DNA from: Pseudomonas sp. Marseille-Q3773
GTDB taxonomy: Bacteria; Pseudomonadota; Gammaproteobacteria; Pseudomonadales; Pseudomonadaceae
Direction of reading: 5' to 3'
Assembly (NCBI RefSeq): GCF_916618955.1
Contig: NZ_OU745390.1
Span: 1,178,001-1,242,000, forward strand
DNA: 64,000 nucleotides
Positions 11,065-21,432 of this stretch are shown in pieces (the first letter of the stretch is position 1; every line of letters starts with the position of its first letter). The notes under the pieces were generated by a model. The model saw nothing but the letters and a program-made list of their open reading frames with translations, made no database searches and was not told where the DNA came from. Made by a program: the position numbers and the translations under genes.

Positions 11065-12251
11065 AAGACATGCTTCAGGTAAGCCACGAAGTTTTCATCG
11101 CGGCACTGGGTCTTGCCCGGGCTGTCGGAAATCTTGGCGACCGGCGCGCCGTTGCAGGCGGTCATCTTGATCACGATATTCATCGGTTCCACATCTGGAA
11201 TGTCGCACGTCAGCCGAGTACCAATGCCAAAGCTCACGTTGATCCGCTCATGCAGCGACCGGTACAGCCCCAGCGCCTTGGCAAAGTCCAGCCCGTCGGA
11301 AAAGATCAGCGTCTTGCTCTTCGGGTCGATACCCAGCCGCTCATAGTGCGCAATGGCCTTTTCCGCCCAGGCCAGCGGGTCGCCCGAGTCATGCCGCAGG
11401 CCATCGAACAGCTTGGCAAAGTACAAATCGAAATCACCCAGGAAAGCGTCCATGGTGATGCAATCGGTCAGGGCGATGCCGAGCAACCCGCGGTATTCCC
11501 GCACCCAGCATTCCAGCGCGGCAGCCTGGCTGTCGACCAGCCGCGGGCCGAGCTGCTGGTGGGCCATGAACCATTCGTGGGCCATGGTGCCGATCGGCTT
11601 GAGCTGGAACTCCCGGGCCAGGTGCACGTTGCTGGTACCGACAAAGCGGCCCGGGAAGTCACGCTTTAAAATGTGCACCACCTCTTCCTGCACCCGATAG
11701 GAAAAGCGCCGCCGGGTACCGAAATCGGCCAGTTGGAAGCCGGCCAGTTCTTCGTTGCTGGCCTCGGCCTTGAGCCAGTCGAGTTTCTGGTACAGGCGCT
11801 CGCGAACCTGCTCGATCACCACCTCGCGATAGCGGTAGCGGTTGCGCACCTCGCTGATGATCGCCAGCAGCGGGATTTCGTAGAGAATCACATGCAGCCA
11901 TGGCCCACGCACGCGGATCGCCAGTTGCCCGGCATCATCCAGGTACACCTGCACATAGCGCAGGTTGAAGCGGAACAGGCTGAGAAAGCGAATGAAGTCC
12001 GGCTTGATGAAAGGGATTTTCTCCAGGTAGGCGAGCTGGTCGTGGGTGACGCTGACCTCGGCCAGTTGTTCCACCTGGTAGCGGATTTCTGCCAGGTAGG
12101 GGGCGAGGTTCTCGTTGTTGCGGCAGCGGAACTCCCATTCCACCTCGGCGTTGGGGTAATTGTGCAGCACAGCCTGCATCATGGTGATCTTGTAGAAATC
12201 GGTGTCCAGCAGGTTCTGGATGATACGTGGGCCGAAAACACTATCGCTCAT
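11052..12251 (-). CDS. pncB: Nicotinate phosphoribosyltransferase
   Basis: Converts nicotinate and PRPP to nicotinate mononucleotide in the Preiss-Handler NAD salvage pathway. The 399-residue protein has the family opening [17 protein letters not shown], the mid-region [10 protein letters not shown], and [13 protein letters not shown] plus [10 protein letters not shown] that bind the phosphoribosyl group. The true start is the ATG at 12251, read as [10 protein letters not shown]; a longer frame upstream is inside pncA. Start and pncA stop overlap as ATGA, so the two are translationally coupled. Confidence 0.96.
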   Translation of the reverse strand: MSDSVFGPRIIQNLLDTDFYKITMMQAVLHNYPNAEVEWEFRCRNNENLAPYLAEIRYQVEQLAEVSVTHDQLAYLEKIPFIKPDFIRFLSLFRFNLRYVQVYLDDAGQLAIRVRGPWLHVILYEIPLLAIISEVRNRYRYREVVIEQVRERLYQKLDWLKAEASNEELAGFQLADFGTRRRFSYRVQEEVVHILKRDFPGRFVGTSNVHLAREFQLKPIGTMAHEWFMAHQQLGPRLVDSQAAALECWVREYRGLLGIALTDCITMDAFLGDFDLYFAKLFDGLRHDSGDPLAWAEKAIAHYERLGIDPKSKTLIFSDGLDFAKALGLYRSLHERINVSFGIGTRLTCDIPDVEPMNIVIKMTACNGAPVAKISDSPGKTQCRDENFVAYLKHVFQVN

Positions 12252-12898
12252 GGGCGGTCTTCCTTGATTCGGGCAAGCTGGTGGTCGAGTGCCGCTTCGT
12301 CGCCGCAGAGGATCACGCCCTCGGCGGCCAGCGCGCCACACGCCTCGATCGCGCCCGCCTGGGTGAGGGCGCGGCAGGCGGGCAGGTACAGCAGCACCTG
12401 GAAGCCGGCCTGGCGCAGTTGCCGGGCGGTGGTCCTGACACAGTAGTCCAGGGCCAGGCCGCCAACGATCACCGCGCCCACCTGGTGTACCTTGAGGTAT
12501 TCGATCACCCCGGTGGAGCGGCGCTCGGCCAGGTCGTGGTAACAGGCACCGTAGGGGTGCAGGTCGGGCTCGACGCCTTTCCAGACGAAGTAATCATAAT
12601 CGATGGGCGCGGGCAGGCCGGGCAGCAGTTCGAAACCCGCGGTGCCGGGTACGCAGTGGCTGACCCAGGTCAGGTCGGCATCGGCCAGCTGTAGTGGTTG
12701 CAACATGTCGGCGTGGTCGGCGACCACCCAGGCGGCATTGGCTGGATGGGCGTCCTTGCTGCCCAGGCGCAGGTCGGCGCGCAGCGCCATGGCATTCAGA
12801 TCCGCCACGATTTCGTCACCTTCGGGCACGGGTAGCTCTTGCGGGGCGTTGGCGGTGAAGCCATTTTGCGCGTCGACGTCGAAGCTGGCGATCTTCAT
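12248..12898 (-). CDS. pncA: Nicotinamidase
   Basis: Deamidates nicotinamide to nicotinate, feeding PncB. At 216 residues it matches the usual size (213 in E. coli). Catalytic elements are visible: the Asp in FDVDAQNGF, the Lys in GSKDAHP with adjacent metal-binding Asp and His, and the nucleophile Cys in [10 protein letters not shown]. The start at 12898 (MKIASF) has an AGGAG ribosome site; an upstream in-frame ATG would run through the operator. It is the first gene of the pncA-pncB operon and divergent from nrtR. Confidence 0.95.
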   Translation of the reverse strand: MKIASFDVDAQNGFTANAPQELPVPEGDEIVADLNAMALRADLRLGSKDAHPANAAWVVADHADMLQPLQLADADLTWVSHCVPGTAGFELLPGLPAPIDYDYFVWKGVEPDLHPYGACYHDLAERRSTGVIEYLKVHQVGAVIVGGLALDYCVRTTARQLRQAGFQVLLYLPACRALTQAGAIEACGALAAEGVILCGDEAALDHQLARIKEDRP

Positions 12899-12926
12899 GG
12901 CGGTTCTCCTTGCTGGGATGGCTATA

Positions 12927-12945
12927 TAATTCACCTGGTGTATTA
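12927..12945. promoter_or_regulatory. NrtR operator candidate
   Basis: TAATtCACC-T-GGTGtATTA is a 19-base palindrome with only the two lowercase positions unpaired, located 29 bases upstream of the pncA start and about 90 before nrtR. NrtR repressors bind such palindromes at NAD-salvage promoters and release on ADP-ribose. The match is positional and symmetric; I have no verified consensus for this species. Confidence 0.7.
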
Positions 12946-13037
12946 AGTGTGTCAAGCGCTTTTTGTTTTAGGGTTTCTGCTTGTGCTACTTAGCATCTCT
13001 GGTGGAATATAGGCGAATTCCCGAGCGGAGCCATCCT

Positions 13038-13742
13038 GTGAGTAGCACCGAAGTCCTGGCCAGCGTCGATATCGTCGCCCTGCGCATGGCCCCTGAAGCG
13101 CAGCATCTGCAAGTGTTGTTGCACCGTCGTGAGCGAGAACCGCATGCCGGCCAGTGGGCCTTGCCCGGGGTTATCGTCAATGGCCGAACCCCTGACACCA
13201 GCCTGGAAGGCGCTGCCGAGCGGGCCCTGCGCGAAAAGGCCCGGGTATCGCCGCGTTATCTGGAGCAGGTGGGTACCGAAGGCAATGCCTTCCGTGACCC
13301 CAGGGGCTGGTCGTTGAGCACCTTCTACCTGGCGCTGCTTGACCCGCAACAGCAGGTCGAGGGCGAGCAGCTGGCGTTCTTCGATCTGGACAACGTGCTG
13401 GAGCGCAAGGTGCTGCTGCCGTTCGACCACAACCTGCTGGTCGGCCGCGCCCGCGAGCGCCTTGCCGCGAAGACGGTGTACAGCAGCTTGCCGCTGTACC
13501 TGCTGGCAGAGAAGTTCACCGTGCTGGATGCGCTGGGGGCCGTGCAGGCCTGCCTGGGCCAGGCGGTGAACAACACCTCGCTGCGCAAACGGCTGGAGCG
13601 TTTGCGCGAGCTGGGGTGGGTGAGGGATACCGGGGAGAAGCATCAGCCGCGGCTGGGGCGACCGCAGCAGTTGTATGCCTATACGCCGCAGGGTGAGCGG
13701 GCGTTCATGTTCGACCGTAGCCTGTTGCCCGAGGGCGCCTGA
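13038..13742 (+). CDS. nrtR: NrtR, Nudix-related repressor of NAD salvage
   Basis: Transcription regulator of 234 residues. The N-terminal half is a Nudix-like domain (PHAGQWALPGVIVNG) whose Nudix box is degenerate (GAAERALREKARV instead of REXXEEXGU), so it should bind ADP-ribose but not hydrolyse it. The C-terminal half is a winged helix (NNTSLRKRLERLRELGWV). I chose GTG 13038 because GGAG lies 8 bases upstream; a longer frame from 12981 has no good ribosome site. Divergence from pncA and the palindrome between them identify its target. Confidence 0.9.
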   Translation: MSSTEVLASVDIVALRMAPEAQHLQVLLHRREREPHAGQWALPGVIVNGRTPDTSLEGAAERALREKARVSPRYLEQVGTEGNAFRDPRGWSLSTFYLALLDPQQQVEGEQLAFFDLDNVLERKVLLPFDHNLLVGRARERLAAKTVYSSLPLYLLAEKFTVLDALGAVQACLGQAVNNTSLRKRLERLRELGWVRDTGEKHQPRLGRPQQLYAYTPQGERAFMFDRSLLPEGA

Positions 13743-13787
13743 CTGGCTTGCCGCTCACCCTCTGGTGCTGATCTACCGCAGCAGGGG

Positions 13788-15200
13788 TCAATGCCCCATG
13801 GCTACCTTGGCACCGGCCTGGCGACGGCGGTAGGCGCTGTCGCGGCTGGCCAGCCACCAGTAAAGCGGCGAAGTGATCGCCAGGCCCACCAGCCACGACA
13901 GGTCTGCGCCGTTGATGTGCTCGGCAATCGGCCCGACATACAGCGGCGTGTTCATGAACGGGATCTGCACCACGATGCCCACCGCATAGGCAACCAGGGC
14001 CTGCGGGTTGTAACGCCCGTAGATGCCACCATCGACCTGGAAGATCGACTGGATGTCGTAGTCACCCTTGTGAATGGCGTAGAAGTCGATCAGGTTGATC
14101 GCCGTCCACGGCACCAGCACTACCAGCAGCACCAGCACCATGTCGACGAAGTGGCCGATGAAGTCTGCCGAGGCGAACACCGCCACTACGCAGCAGGCGC
14201 TGAGTACCAGCAGTGACAGCACCGCACGGCTGCTGGCGGTGGGGATCCAGCGGTAGGCAAAGGTTTGCACCAGGGTGATGATCGACAGTACCGCACCATA
14301 CAGGTTGAGGGCGTTGTGGCTGATCACGCTGAGCAGGAACAGCACCAGCATGAGCGGCCCGAGGGTCCCGGTGGCCAGTTTGACGGCGTCCATGGTGTCC
14401 ATGCCGGCCGGGAGCGCCAGTACCGCCACGGCGCCGAAGATGAACGACAGGCTCGAACCCAGCGCGGAGCCCAGGTAGGTGGTCCAGAACGTCGCGCTGA
14501 CCTTGACGTCGGCCGGCAGGTAGCGTGAATAGTCCGACACGTACGGGGCGAAGGCGATCTGCCACAGCGCCGCCAGCGACACGGTGGCCAGCCAGCCGGC
14601 CAGGTTGAAGCCGCCGCGGGTGAGGAAGTCGTCACTTTGCACATGGCTGAAGATGTAGCCGAAGCCGACCACGATGCCGATGCCCAGCACCCAGGTACCG
14701 ATGCGGTTGAGCACGTGGATGAAGCGGTAGCCGATGATGCCGATGATGCCCGAGCCCAGTGCACCGATGACGATGCCCACCGGCACGGGCACGGCAGCCA
14801 CCACACCGTGCAGCGACTTGCCGGCGAGGACGATGTTGGAGGCAAAGAAGCCGATGTACATGACCCCGGCGATCACCACCACCAGCAACGCGCCGAGCGA
14901 GCCGAACTGCGCACGGCTCTGGATCATCTGCGGGATGCCCATCTGCGGACCCTGGGCCGAGTGCAGCGCCATCAGTACACCGCCAAGCAAATGGCCGACC
15001 AGGATGGCGACCACGCCCCACAGCAGGTTCAGGTGGAACAGCTGCACGCCCAATGCGCCGGTAACGATGGGCAGCGGCGCGATGTTGCCGCCGAACCACA
15101 GCGTGAACAGATCCCTTACCTTTCCATGGCGGTCTTGCGGGGGCACATAGCCGATCGTGTGTTTTTCTATCAGGGGTGCCGAATTGGCTGCACTGGTCAT
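13788..15200 (-). CDS. NCS1 permease (purine/cytosine/allantoin type), copy 1
   Basis: Inner-membrane transporter of 470 residues with about twelve helices, in the nucleobase-cation symporter-1 family that imports purines, cytosine, allantoin, hydantoins or thiamine. Visible family features include GYVPPQDRHGKVRDLF, the substrate-path helix WFGGNIAPLPIVTGA, and FAPYVSDYSRYLP. The ATG at 15200 (MTSAAN) has GGAG six bases upstream and is preferred over one 27 bases earlier. It is closely similar to the permease at 25132-26538 but lies apart from the enzyme cluster, alone on its strand. The substrate is unknown. Confidence 0.9.
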   Translation of the reverse strand: MTSAANSAPLIEKHTIGYVPPQDRHGKVRDLFTLWFGGNIAPLPIVTGALGVQLFHLNLLWGVVAILVGHLLGGVLMALHSAQGPQMGIPQMIQSRAQFGSLGALLVVVIAGVMYIGFFASNIVLAGKSLHGVVAAVPVPVGIVIGALGSGIIGIIGYRFIHVLNRIGTWVLGIGIVVGFGYIFSHVQSDDFLTRGGFNLAGWLATVSLAALWQIAFAPYVSDYSRYLPADVKVSATFWTTYLGSALGSSLSFIFGAVAVLALPAGMDTMDAVKLATGTLGPLMLVLFLLSVISHNALNLYGAVLSIITLVQTFAYRWIPTASSRAVLSLLVLSACCVVAVFASADFIGHFVDMVLVLLVVLVPWTAINLIDFYAIHKGDYDIQSIFQVDGGIYGRYNPQALVAYAVGIVVQIPFMNTPLYVGPIAEHINGADLSWLVGLAITSPLYWWLASRDSAYRRRQAGAKVAMGH

Positions 15201-15589
15201 GACTGACTCCAAGGCAAGGTGGGGCATCGGGAACTGCCCGGGGGCGTGCCGGCGAAGGGCGACGCGTTCTTGTTGGAGCGATGATGCGGGGCGCGGGGAT
15301 AACGAGAAATTAGTAAATATGTGCCCATAAACCTTAAAAAACCTAAGGCTGACAAAAGCTTAAGCGGGTGACGGCAGCAAGAAGGATGCCAGTGGGCGGG
15401 AGGGCCTGGCGTAGACGGGGGTGGGCTGCTGGCGAGCGGTTTGCGCTGGGCTGTGGTGGTGCGCTGTGCGCCTTTGCGGGGCAGCTGGAAAGGTCGCCTG
15501 AACTGGCCATTTTGCCGGTGGACCTGCTGCCACAGATGCAGCGCAGCGTCATGGGCTGGTGAAGTGACGCCGGCAGTCGAAGCAAACCG
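15201..15589. other. Intergenic region without a gene
   Basis: This 389-base gap separates the permease start from the Lrp gene end. Its only AT-rich part, about 15295-15350, has the short inverted repeat CCTTA/TAAGG (15333-15349) and probably holds the permease promoter. Short open frames further on lack ribosome sites and recognisable protein features. Confidence 0.6.
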
Positions 15590-16042
15590 CTACATCGGCA
15601 ACAAGCGATCCTGAATTACCTCTTTCATCACCAAGGTCGAACTCAACCGCTTTACATTGGGAATGCTGGTCAGCTGCTCGTCGTACAGCTTCTGGAATGC
15701 CGGCAAGTCCCTGGCCACCACATGCAGCAGGTAATCCGGGTCGCCAAACAGCCGTTGGGCCTCGACGATCTGCGGGATCTCGGCCAAGGCTGCTTCAAAG
15801 TCCGCCACCGGCTGGCGGGTGACTTCGCGCAGGGTCACGAATACCAGCGCGGCAAAGTTCAGGCCCAGCGCACTGGGCGCCAACCGGGCGTGATAGCCAA
15901 GAATCGCGCCGTTTTCTTCGAGTGCCTTCAAGCGCCGATGGCAGGGCGACAGGCTGAGTCCGACGCGGTCGGCCAGTTCGGTCACCGACAACCGACCGTC
16001 TTTTTGCAGCTCGGCAAGGATTTTTCGATCGATCCTGTCCAT
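15590..16042 (-). CDS. Lrp/AsnC family regulator
   Basis: Feast-famine type transcription factor of 150 residues. The N-terminal helix-turn-helix (MDRIDRKILAELQKDGR, then LADRVGLSLSPCHRRLKAL) is followed by the RAM effector domain, which usually binds amino acids (FGDPDYLLHVVARDL). The start at 16042 fits the family opening and has GGAAG upstream. It is divergent from a LysE-type exporter 113 bases away, which suggests that it senses an amino acid and controls that exporter. Confidence 0.92.
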   Translation of the reverse strand: MDRIDRKILAELQKDGRLSVTELADRVGLSLSPCHRRLKALEENGAILGYHARLAPSALGLNFAALVFVTLREVTRQPVADFEAALAEIPQIVEAQRLFGDPDYLLHVVARDLPAFQKLYDEQLTSIPNVKRLSSTLVMKEVIQDRLLPM

Positions 16043-16155
16043 TGAGAAGAATCTTCCAGTAACTGAAGGCAGGGAGGGAATATACGAAAGAAAATGCCGC
16101 AGCGGAATACGTAATCTTTTGCTCATCCCAAAGCAGTGGAAGAAGGAAGATTCAA

Positions 16156-16767
16156 GTGGCTCTCAGTGTTCTGACGGCGTTCTGGGCCGTGTCGATGCTG
16201 TTCGTGATGACCCCCGGTGCGGACTGGGCCTATGCCATTTCGGCGGGCATGCGCGGGCGCTGGGTAATGCCTGCGGTCGCGGGGATGTTATCCGGGCATT
16301 TCCTGGCGACTTTGCTGGTGGCGGCCGGGGTCGGCAGCCTGCTGGCGGGCCACCCGCTGGCGCTGACCTTGCTGACCCTGGCGGGGTGCGGCTACCTGCT
16401 GTGGCTGGGTGGCAACCTGCTGCTGAGCCCGGCATTGCCGTCGGCCGGGCAGGGTGGGGCGGGGAATCGGTCGCGCTGGGCCTTCAAGGGGTTTTGCGTC
16501 AGTGGCCTCAACCCGAAGGTGTTCCTGCTGTTCCTGGCCTTGCTGCCGCAATTCACCGACCCGCAGTCGAGCTGGCCGGTGCCGTTGCAGATACTGCTGC
16601 TGGGGCTGGTGCACCTGTGCAGTTCGCTGGTGATCTACTCGCTGGTCGGCTATGGCGCCAAGACCGTGCTGAGCACCCGGCCACAGGCGGCGAAGCTGGT
16701 CGGGCGGGTTTCCGGGGTAGCGATGATCGCGGTGGCCGTGGGCTTGATCGCCGGGCAGGTGGGGTGA
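16156..16767 (+). CDS. LysE/RhtB family amino-acid exporter
   Basis: Inner-membrane exporter of 203 residues with about six helices. Family features are MTPGADWAYAISAGMRG near the N terminus and GLNPKVFLLFLALLPQF mid-protein. The start is GTG at 16156 with GAAGGAAGA upstream. Divergence from an Lrp-type gene is the common Lrp-LysE arrangement for overflow export of an amino acid. A second LysE-type gene follows 70 bases downstream of its stop. The exported compound is not identifiable. Confidence 0.88.
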   Translation: MALSVLTAFWAVSMLFVMTPGADWAYAISAGMRGRWVMPAVAGMLSGHFLATLLVAAGVGSLLAGHPLALTLLTLAGCGYLLWLGGNLLLSPALPSAGQGGAGNRSRWAFKGFCVSGLNPKVFLLFLALLPQFTDPQSSWPVPLQILLLGLVHLCSSLVIYSLVGYGAKTVLSTRPQAAKLVGRVSGVAMIAVAVGLIAGQVG

Positions 16768-16837
16768 GATCGAAGCAGACGGCAGGCACGGCCTCGGATA
16801 AACTCGCAACACTTCGACGCACAATCAGGACGTGCCT

Positions 16838-17470
16838 ATGCCCGACACCGCGCAACTGCTCACCTTCGCCCTGATCTGCCTCGGCATGGTCCTGACCCCC
16901 GGGCCTAACATGATCTACCTGATTTCCCGCTCGATCTGCCAGGGCCGCAAGGCCGGGCTGATCTCGCTGGGCGGTGTGGCCCTGGGCTTCGTCATCTACA
17001 TGGTCTGCGCCGCACTGGGTATCACCGCCCTGGTGATGGCGGTGCCGTTTGCCTACGACGCGCTGCGTATCGGCGGCGCGCTGTACCTGTTGTACCTGGC
17101 CTGGCAGGCGCTGCGCCCTGGCGGGCGTTCGCCATTCCAGGTTCGCGAGCTGCCGGCCGATAGCCCGCGGCGGCTGTTCACCATGGGTTTTGCCACCAGC
17201 CTGCTCAACCCCAAGATCGCCGTCATGTACCTGTCGCTGATGCCGCAGTTCATCGAGCCGGGCCATGGCAGCGTGCTGTTGCAGTCGCTGGTGCTGGGTT
17301 CTACGCAGATCACCATCAGCGTCACGGTGAATGCCCTGATCGCGCTCATGGCCGGGTCGATTGCGGTGTTCCTGGCCAGGCGTCCATTGTGGCAGCAGGT
17401 ACAACGCTGGCTGATGGGCACGGTGCTGGCGGGCCTGGCCGTGCGCATGCTGGCCGAGGGGCGGCGCTGA
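16838..17470 (+). CDS. LysE/RhtB family exporter, second in tandem
   Basis: Inner-membrane exporter of 210 residues with the family motifs LTPGPNMIYLISRSI and FATSLLNPKIAVMYLSLMPQF. The ATG at 16838 has AGGA seven bases upstream, whereas an upstream GTG at 16832 would sit almost on the ribosome site. It follows another LysE gene on the same strand but differs clearly in sequence, so it is not a recent tandem duplication. The exported compound is unknown. Confidence 0.88.
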   Translation: MPDTAQLLTFALICLGMVLTPGPNMIYLISRSICQGRKAGLISLGGVALGFVIYMVCAALGITALVMAVPFAYDALRIGGALYLLYLAWQALRPGGRSPFQVRELPADSPRRLFTMGFATSLLNPKIAVMYLSLMPQFIEPGHGSVLLQSLVLGSTQITISVTVNALIALMAGSIAVFLARRPLWQQVQRWLMGTVLAGLAVRMLAEGRR

Positions 17471-17512
17471 AGGTGAGGCTGCGGATGGCTGGGGATGAGA
17501 GGCCGGCACAGG

Positions 17513-18831
<1,319 letters not shown>

Positions 18832-18921
18832 CGAGTGCGCTCTGAAAGAGGCTGCCCGACCGCAACTGCAACAGCACCACGAACCTCGGGTGCTCCTTGC
18901 ATGGGTTCGAACAGCCCGGTG

Positions 18922-19311
18922 TTAACGGGTTGACTCCGCGTCGGCTTCAGCGAACGCTTCGCGGGCCAGGCGGAAGCTGTCCACCGCCGCGGGCACGCCG
19001 CAATAAATGCCGACCTGGAGCAGGATCTCGCGAATCTGTTCACGGCTCAGGCCGTTACGCAACGCGCCGCGAATGTGCAGCTTGAGCTCGTGGGGCCGGT
19101 TGAGTGCGGAAATCATGGCCAAGTTTATCATGCTGCGCTCTTTCAGCGAGAGGCCTTCGCGGCCCCAGACGTGGCCCCAGCAGTACTCGGTGACCAGCTC
19201 CTGCAGTGGCTGGGTGAACGCGTCGGCGTTCTGGATTGAGCGATTGACGTATTCCTCGCCCAGCACCTGGGTGCGGATCTGCAGGCCTTTCTGGTACTTT
19301 TCGTTGCTCAT
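18922..19311 (-). CDS. Carboxymuconolactone decarboxylase-like protein
   Basis: Protein of 129 residues in the CMD family, closest in layout to 4-carboxymuconolactone decarboxylase (PcaC type): HIRGALRNGLSREQIREIL followed by QVGIYCGVPAA. It lacks the CxxC of AhpD-type members, so it is more likely a decarboxylase or lactone-acting enzyme than a thiol peroxidase. GGAG precedes the ATG. It is the last enzyme gene of the operon led by the DUF1185 gene, separated from the flavin reductase by a REP-like inverted repeat. Its substrate is unknown; there are no protocatechuate genes nearby. Confidence 0.85.
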   Translation of the reverse strand: MSNEKYQKGLQIRTQVLGEEYVNRSIQNADAFTQPLQELVTEYCWGHVWGREGLSLKERSMINLAMISALNRPHELKLHIRGALRNGLSREQIREILLQVGIYCGVPAAVDSFRLAREAFAEADAESTR

Positions 19312-19346
19312 GCGCAGTACTCCGGAAAAATAGGGTCATCGGTGTG

Positions 19347-19440
19347 GGCTTCTTCGCGGGCTTGCCCGCTCCCACAGGGATCGCATAGATACTGAAACCT
19401 GTGCAGGACCTGTGGGAGCGGGCGAGCCCGCGAAGAAGCC
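19347..19440. repeat. REP-type inverted pair inside the catabolic operon
   Basis: Two arms of about 32 bases (19347-19379 and 19409-19440) are almost exact reverse complements, each with the CTTCGCGGGC...GCCCGCTCCCACAGG-type P. putida REP sequence, separated by about 29 bases. They can form a long stem between the flavin reductase and CMD genes, which could reduce or stabilise part of the transcript. Confidence 0.85.
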
Positions 19441-19451
19441 AGTGAGGTCTC

Positions 19452-19937
19452 TCAGCCCAATGGCGGCAGCGCGCCCAGCTTGCCCTTGTGGTAGACCATC
19501 GGTGTCACCGGCTCGGCGGGCAACACCAGGTTCTTCACCGCGCCGACGATGATCGCGTGATCGCCGCCATCGTATTCGCGCCACAGTTCGCATTCGATGA
19601 TCGCCGTGGCCTTGGTCAGCAGCGGATTGCCCAGCTCGCTCAGGTGCCACTCGATGCCTTTGGCCTTGTCCTTGCCCTTGCCGGCGAACGCGTAGGCCTC
19701 GGCGGTCTGCTCGGCAGACAGCAGATGAATGGCGAACTGCTTGCTGTCACGCAGGATCGGGTAGGTGTCGGAGGCGTAGTTGGGGCAGAACAGCACCAGT
19801 GCCGGGTCGATCGACAACGCGCTGAACGCGCTGGCGGTGATGCCGACGATGCCGCCGTCGGCGTCCAGGGTGGTGACTACCGTGACGCCGGACGGGAAGG
19901 AGCCCATCACGTCTTTGTAGATGCCGGGTTCGATCAT
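19452..19937 (-). CDS. Flavin reductase, RutF/HpaC-like, copy 1
   Basis: NAD(P)H:flavin oxidoreductase of 161 residues that should supply reduced FMN or FAD to a two-component monooxygenase. Family features include GSFPSGVTVVTT, the flavin-contacting GITASAFSALS and LVLFCPNY, and GDHAIIVGAV. The start at 19937 (MIEPGIY) has an AGGAG ribosome site; a 9-residue longer form is unlikely. It is near-duplicate to the reductase at 24327-24812, with the same length and most residues shared. It sits between the aldehyde dehydrogenase and CMD genes, away from the monooxygenase itself. Confidence 0.92.
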   Translation of the reverse strand: MIEPGIYKDVMGSFPSGVTVVTTLDADGGIVGITASAFSALSIDPALVLFCPNYASDTYPILRDSKQFAIHLLSAEQTAEAYAFAGKGKDKAKGIEWHLSELGNPLLTKATAIIECELWREYDGGDHAIIVGAVKNLVLPAEPVTPMVYHKGKLGALPPLG

Positions 19938-19950
19938 GGACGCAGTTCTC

Positions 19951-21432
19951 CTAGCGCATGACAAAGGGGTCGGGCATGGGCGCGGTGGACAGGTTGATCC
20001 ACACCGTCTTCAGCTCGGTATAGGCCAGCACCGAATCGATGCCGCTCTCACGGCCGTAGCCGCTGTTCTTGAAGCCGCCGATCGGTGCCATGGCCGAGAC
20101 GGCGCGGTAGGTATTGACCCAGATGATCCCCGAACGCACGTCGCGGGCCAGGCGATGCGCACGGCCCAGGTCGCGGGTCCAGATACCGGCGGCCAGGCCG
20201 AACTGCGAGTCGTTGGCGATGGCCAGGGCTTCTTCTTCGGTCTTGAAGCGGATCACCGCAGCAACCGGGCCGAATACTTCTTCCTGCATGATGGTCATCG
20301 AGTTGCTGTCGCACTCGAACAGGGTCGGCTCGTAGAACCAGCCGTCACCTTCGACCTCGGCACGTTTGCCGCCCATGTGCAGCCTGGCACCTTCGGCCTT
20401 GGCCGCAGCCACCAGGCCTTCGACCACGGCCAGTTGTTGCGCGGTAGCCATCGGGCCCATTTCGCTGGCATCGTCCTGCGGGTTGCCGATACGGATGCGC
20501 TTGGCGCGGGCGATCAGGCGGGCGACGAACTCGTCGAAGATCTCGTCTTGCACCAGCAGGCGCGAGCCGGCGACGCAGCTTTGCCCGGAGGCGGCATAAA
20601 TACCGGCCACGGCACCGTTGATGGCACTGTCCAGGTCGGCGTCGGCGAAAATGATGTTCGGCGACTTGCCGCCCAGCTCCAGCGACAGCTTGGCGAAGTT
20701 CTCGGCACTGCTGCGCACCACGTGGCGGGCGGTGGCGGCACCGCCGGTGAAGGCGATCTTGCGCACCAGCGGGTGGCGGGTCAGCGCCGCGCCGGTGCTC
20801 GGGCCGTAGCCGGTGACCACGTTGACCACGCCGGGCGGGAAGCCGGCTTCCAGGGCCAGGCGGGCCAGCTCGAGGATCGTCGCCGAAGCGTGCTCGGACG
20901 GCTTGATCACGATGGTATTGCCGGCAGCCAGGGCCGGCGCCAGCTTGATCGCGGTGAGATACAGCGGGCTGTTCCACGGGATGATCCCGGCCACCACGCC
21001 GATCGGCTCGTGCACGGTGTAGGCAAACAGGTCGGGCTTGTCCAGCGGCAGGGTGCCGCCTTCGAGCTTGTCGGCCAGGCCTGCGGTGTAGTGGAAGAAC
21101 TCCGGCAGGTAGCCGACCTGGCCGCGGGTTTCGCGGATCAGCTTGCCGTTGTCACGGCTCTCCAGCTGGGCCAGATGCTCCTTGTTTTCGGCAATCAGGT
21201 CGCCCAGGCGGCGCAGCAGCTTGCCGCGAGCGGTGGCGCTGATGCTGCGCCATTGCTGGCTGTCGAAGGCCCGCTGGGCGGCCTGCACGGCCAGCTCCAC
21301 ATCGGCTTCGTCTGCGTCGGGCAACTGCGCCCAGGCCTGGGCGGTGGCCGGGTTGAGGCTGTCGAAGGTCTTGCCGCTCTGGGCATCGCGCCATTGGCCG
21401 TCGATGCACATCTGGAAACGAACGAGGGTCAT
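19951..21432 (-). CDS. NAD(P)-dependent aldehyde dehydrogenase
   Basis: Aldehyde dehydrogenase of 493 residues, oxidising an aldehyde intermediate to the acid. The Rossmann/active-site set is complete: PWNSPLYL, KPSEHAS, the general base Glu in LELGGKSPNI and the nucleophile Cys in SGQSCVAGSR, then EEVFGPV. The start at 21432 (MTLVRF) has an AAGGGGA ribosome site; a long open extension upstream is only the hydrolase gene read in another frame. The start overlaps the hydrolase stop as ATGA, and the flavin reductase start is 13 bases beyond its stop, so it is firmly inside the operon. The substrate is unknown; a short semialdehyde is plausible. Confidence 0.95.
   Translation of the reverse strand: MTLVRFQMCIDGQWRDAQSGKTFDSLNPATAQAWAQLPDADEADVELAVQAAQRAFDSQQWRSISATARGKLLRRLGDLIAENKEHLAQLESRDNGKLIRETRGQVGYLPEFFHYTAGLADKLEGGTLPLDKPDLFAYTVHEPIGVVAGIIPWNSPLYLTAIKLAPALAAGNTIVIKPSEHASATILELARLALEAGFPPGVVNVVTGYGPSTGAALTRHPLVRKIAFTGGAATARHVVRSSAENFAKLSLELGGKSPNIIFADADLDSAINGAVAGIYAASGQSCVAGSRLLVQDEIFDEFVARLIARAKRIRIGNPQDDASEMGPMATAQQLAVVEGLVAAAKAEGARLHMGGKRAEVEGDGWFYEPTLFECDSNSMTIMQEEVFGPVAAVIRFKTEEEALAIANDSQFGLAAGIWTRDLGRAHRLARDVRSGIIWVNTYRAVSAMAPIGGFKNSGYGRESGIDSVLAYTELKTVWINLSTAPMPDPFVMR

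Noticed and set aside
15343..15585. Short open frames between the NCS1 permease 1 and Lrp genes
   Set aside because: No ribosome site, no conserved-looking sequence, and both strands are open equally as expected for high GC.
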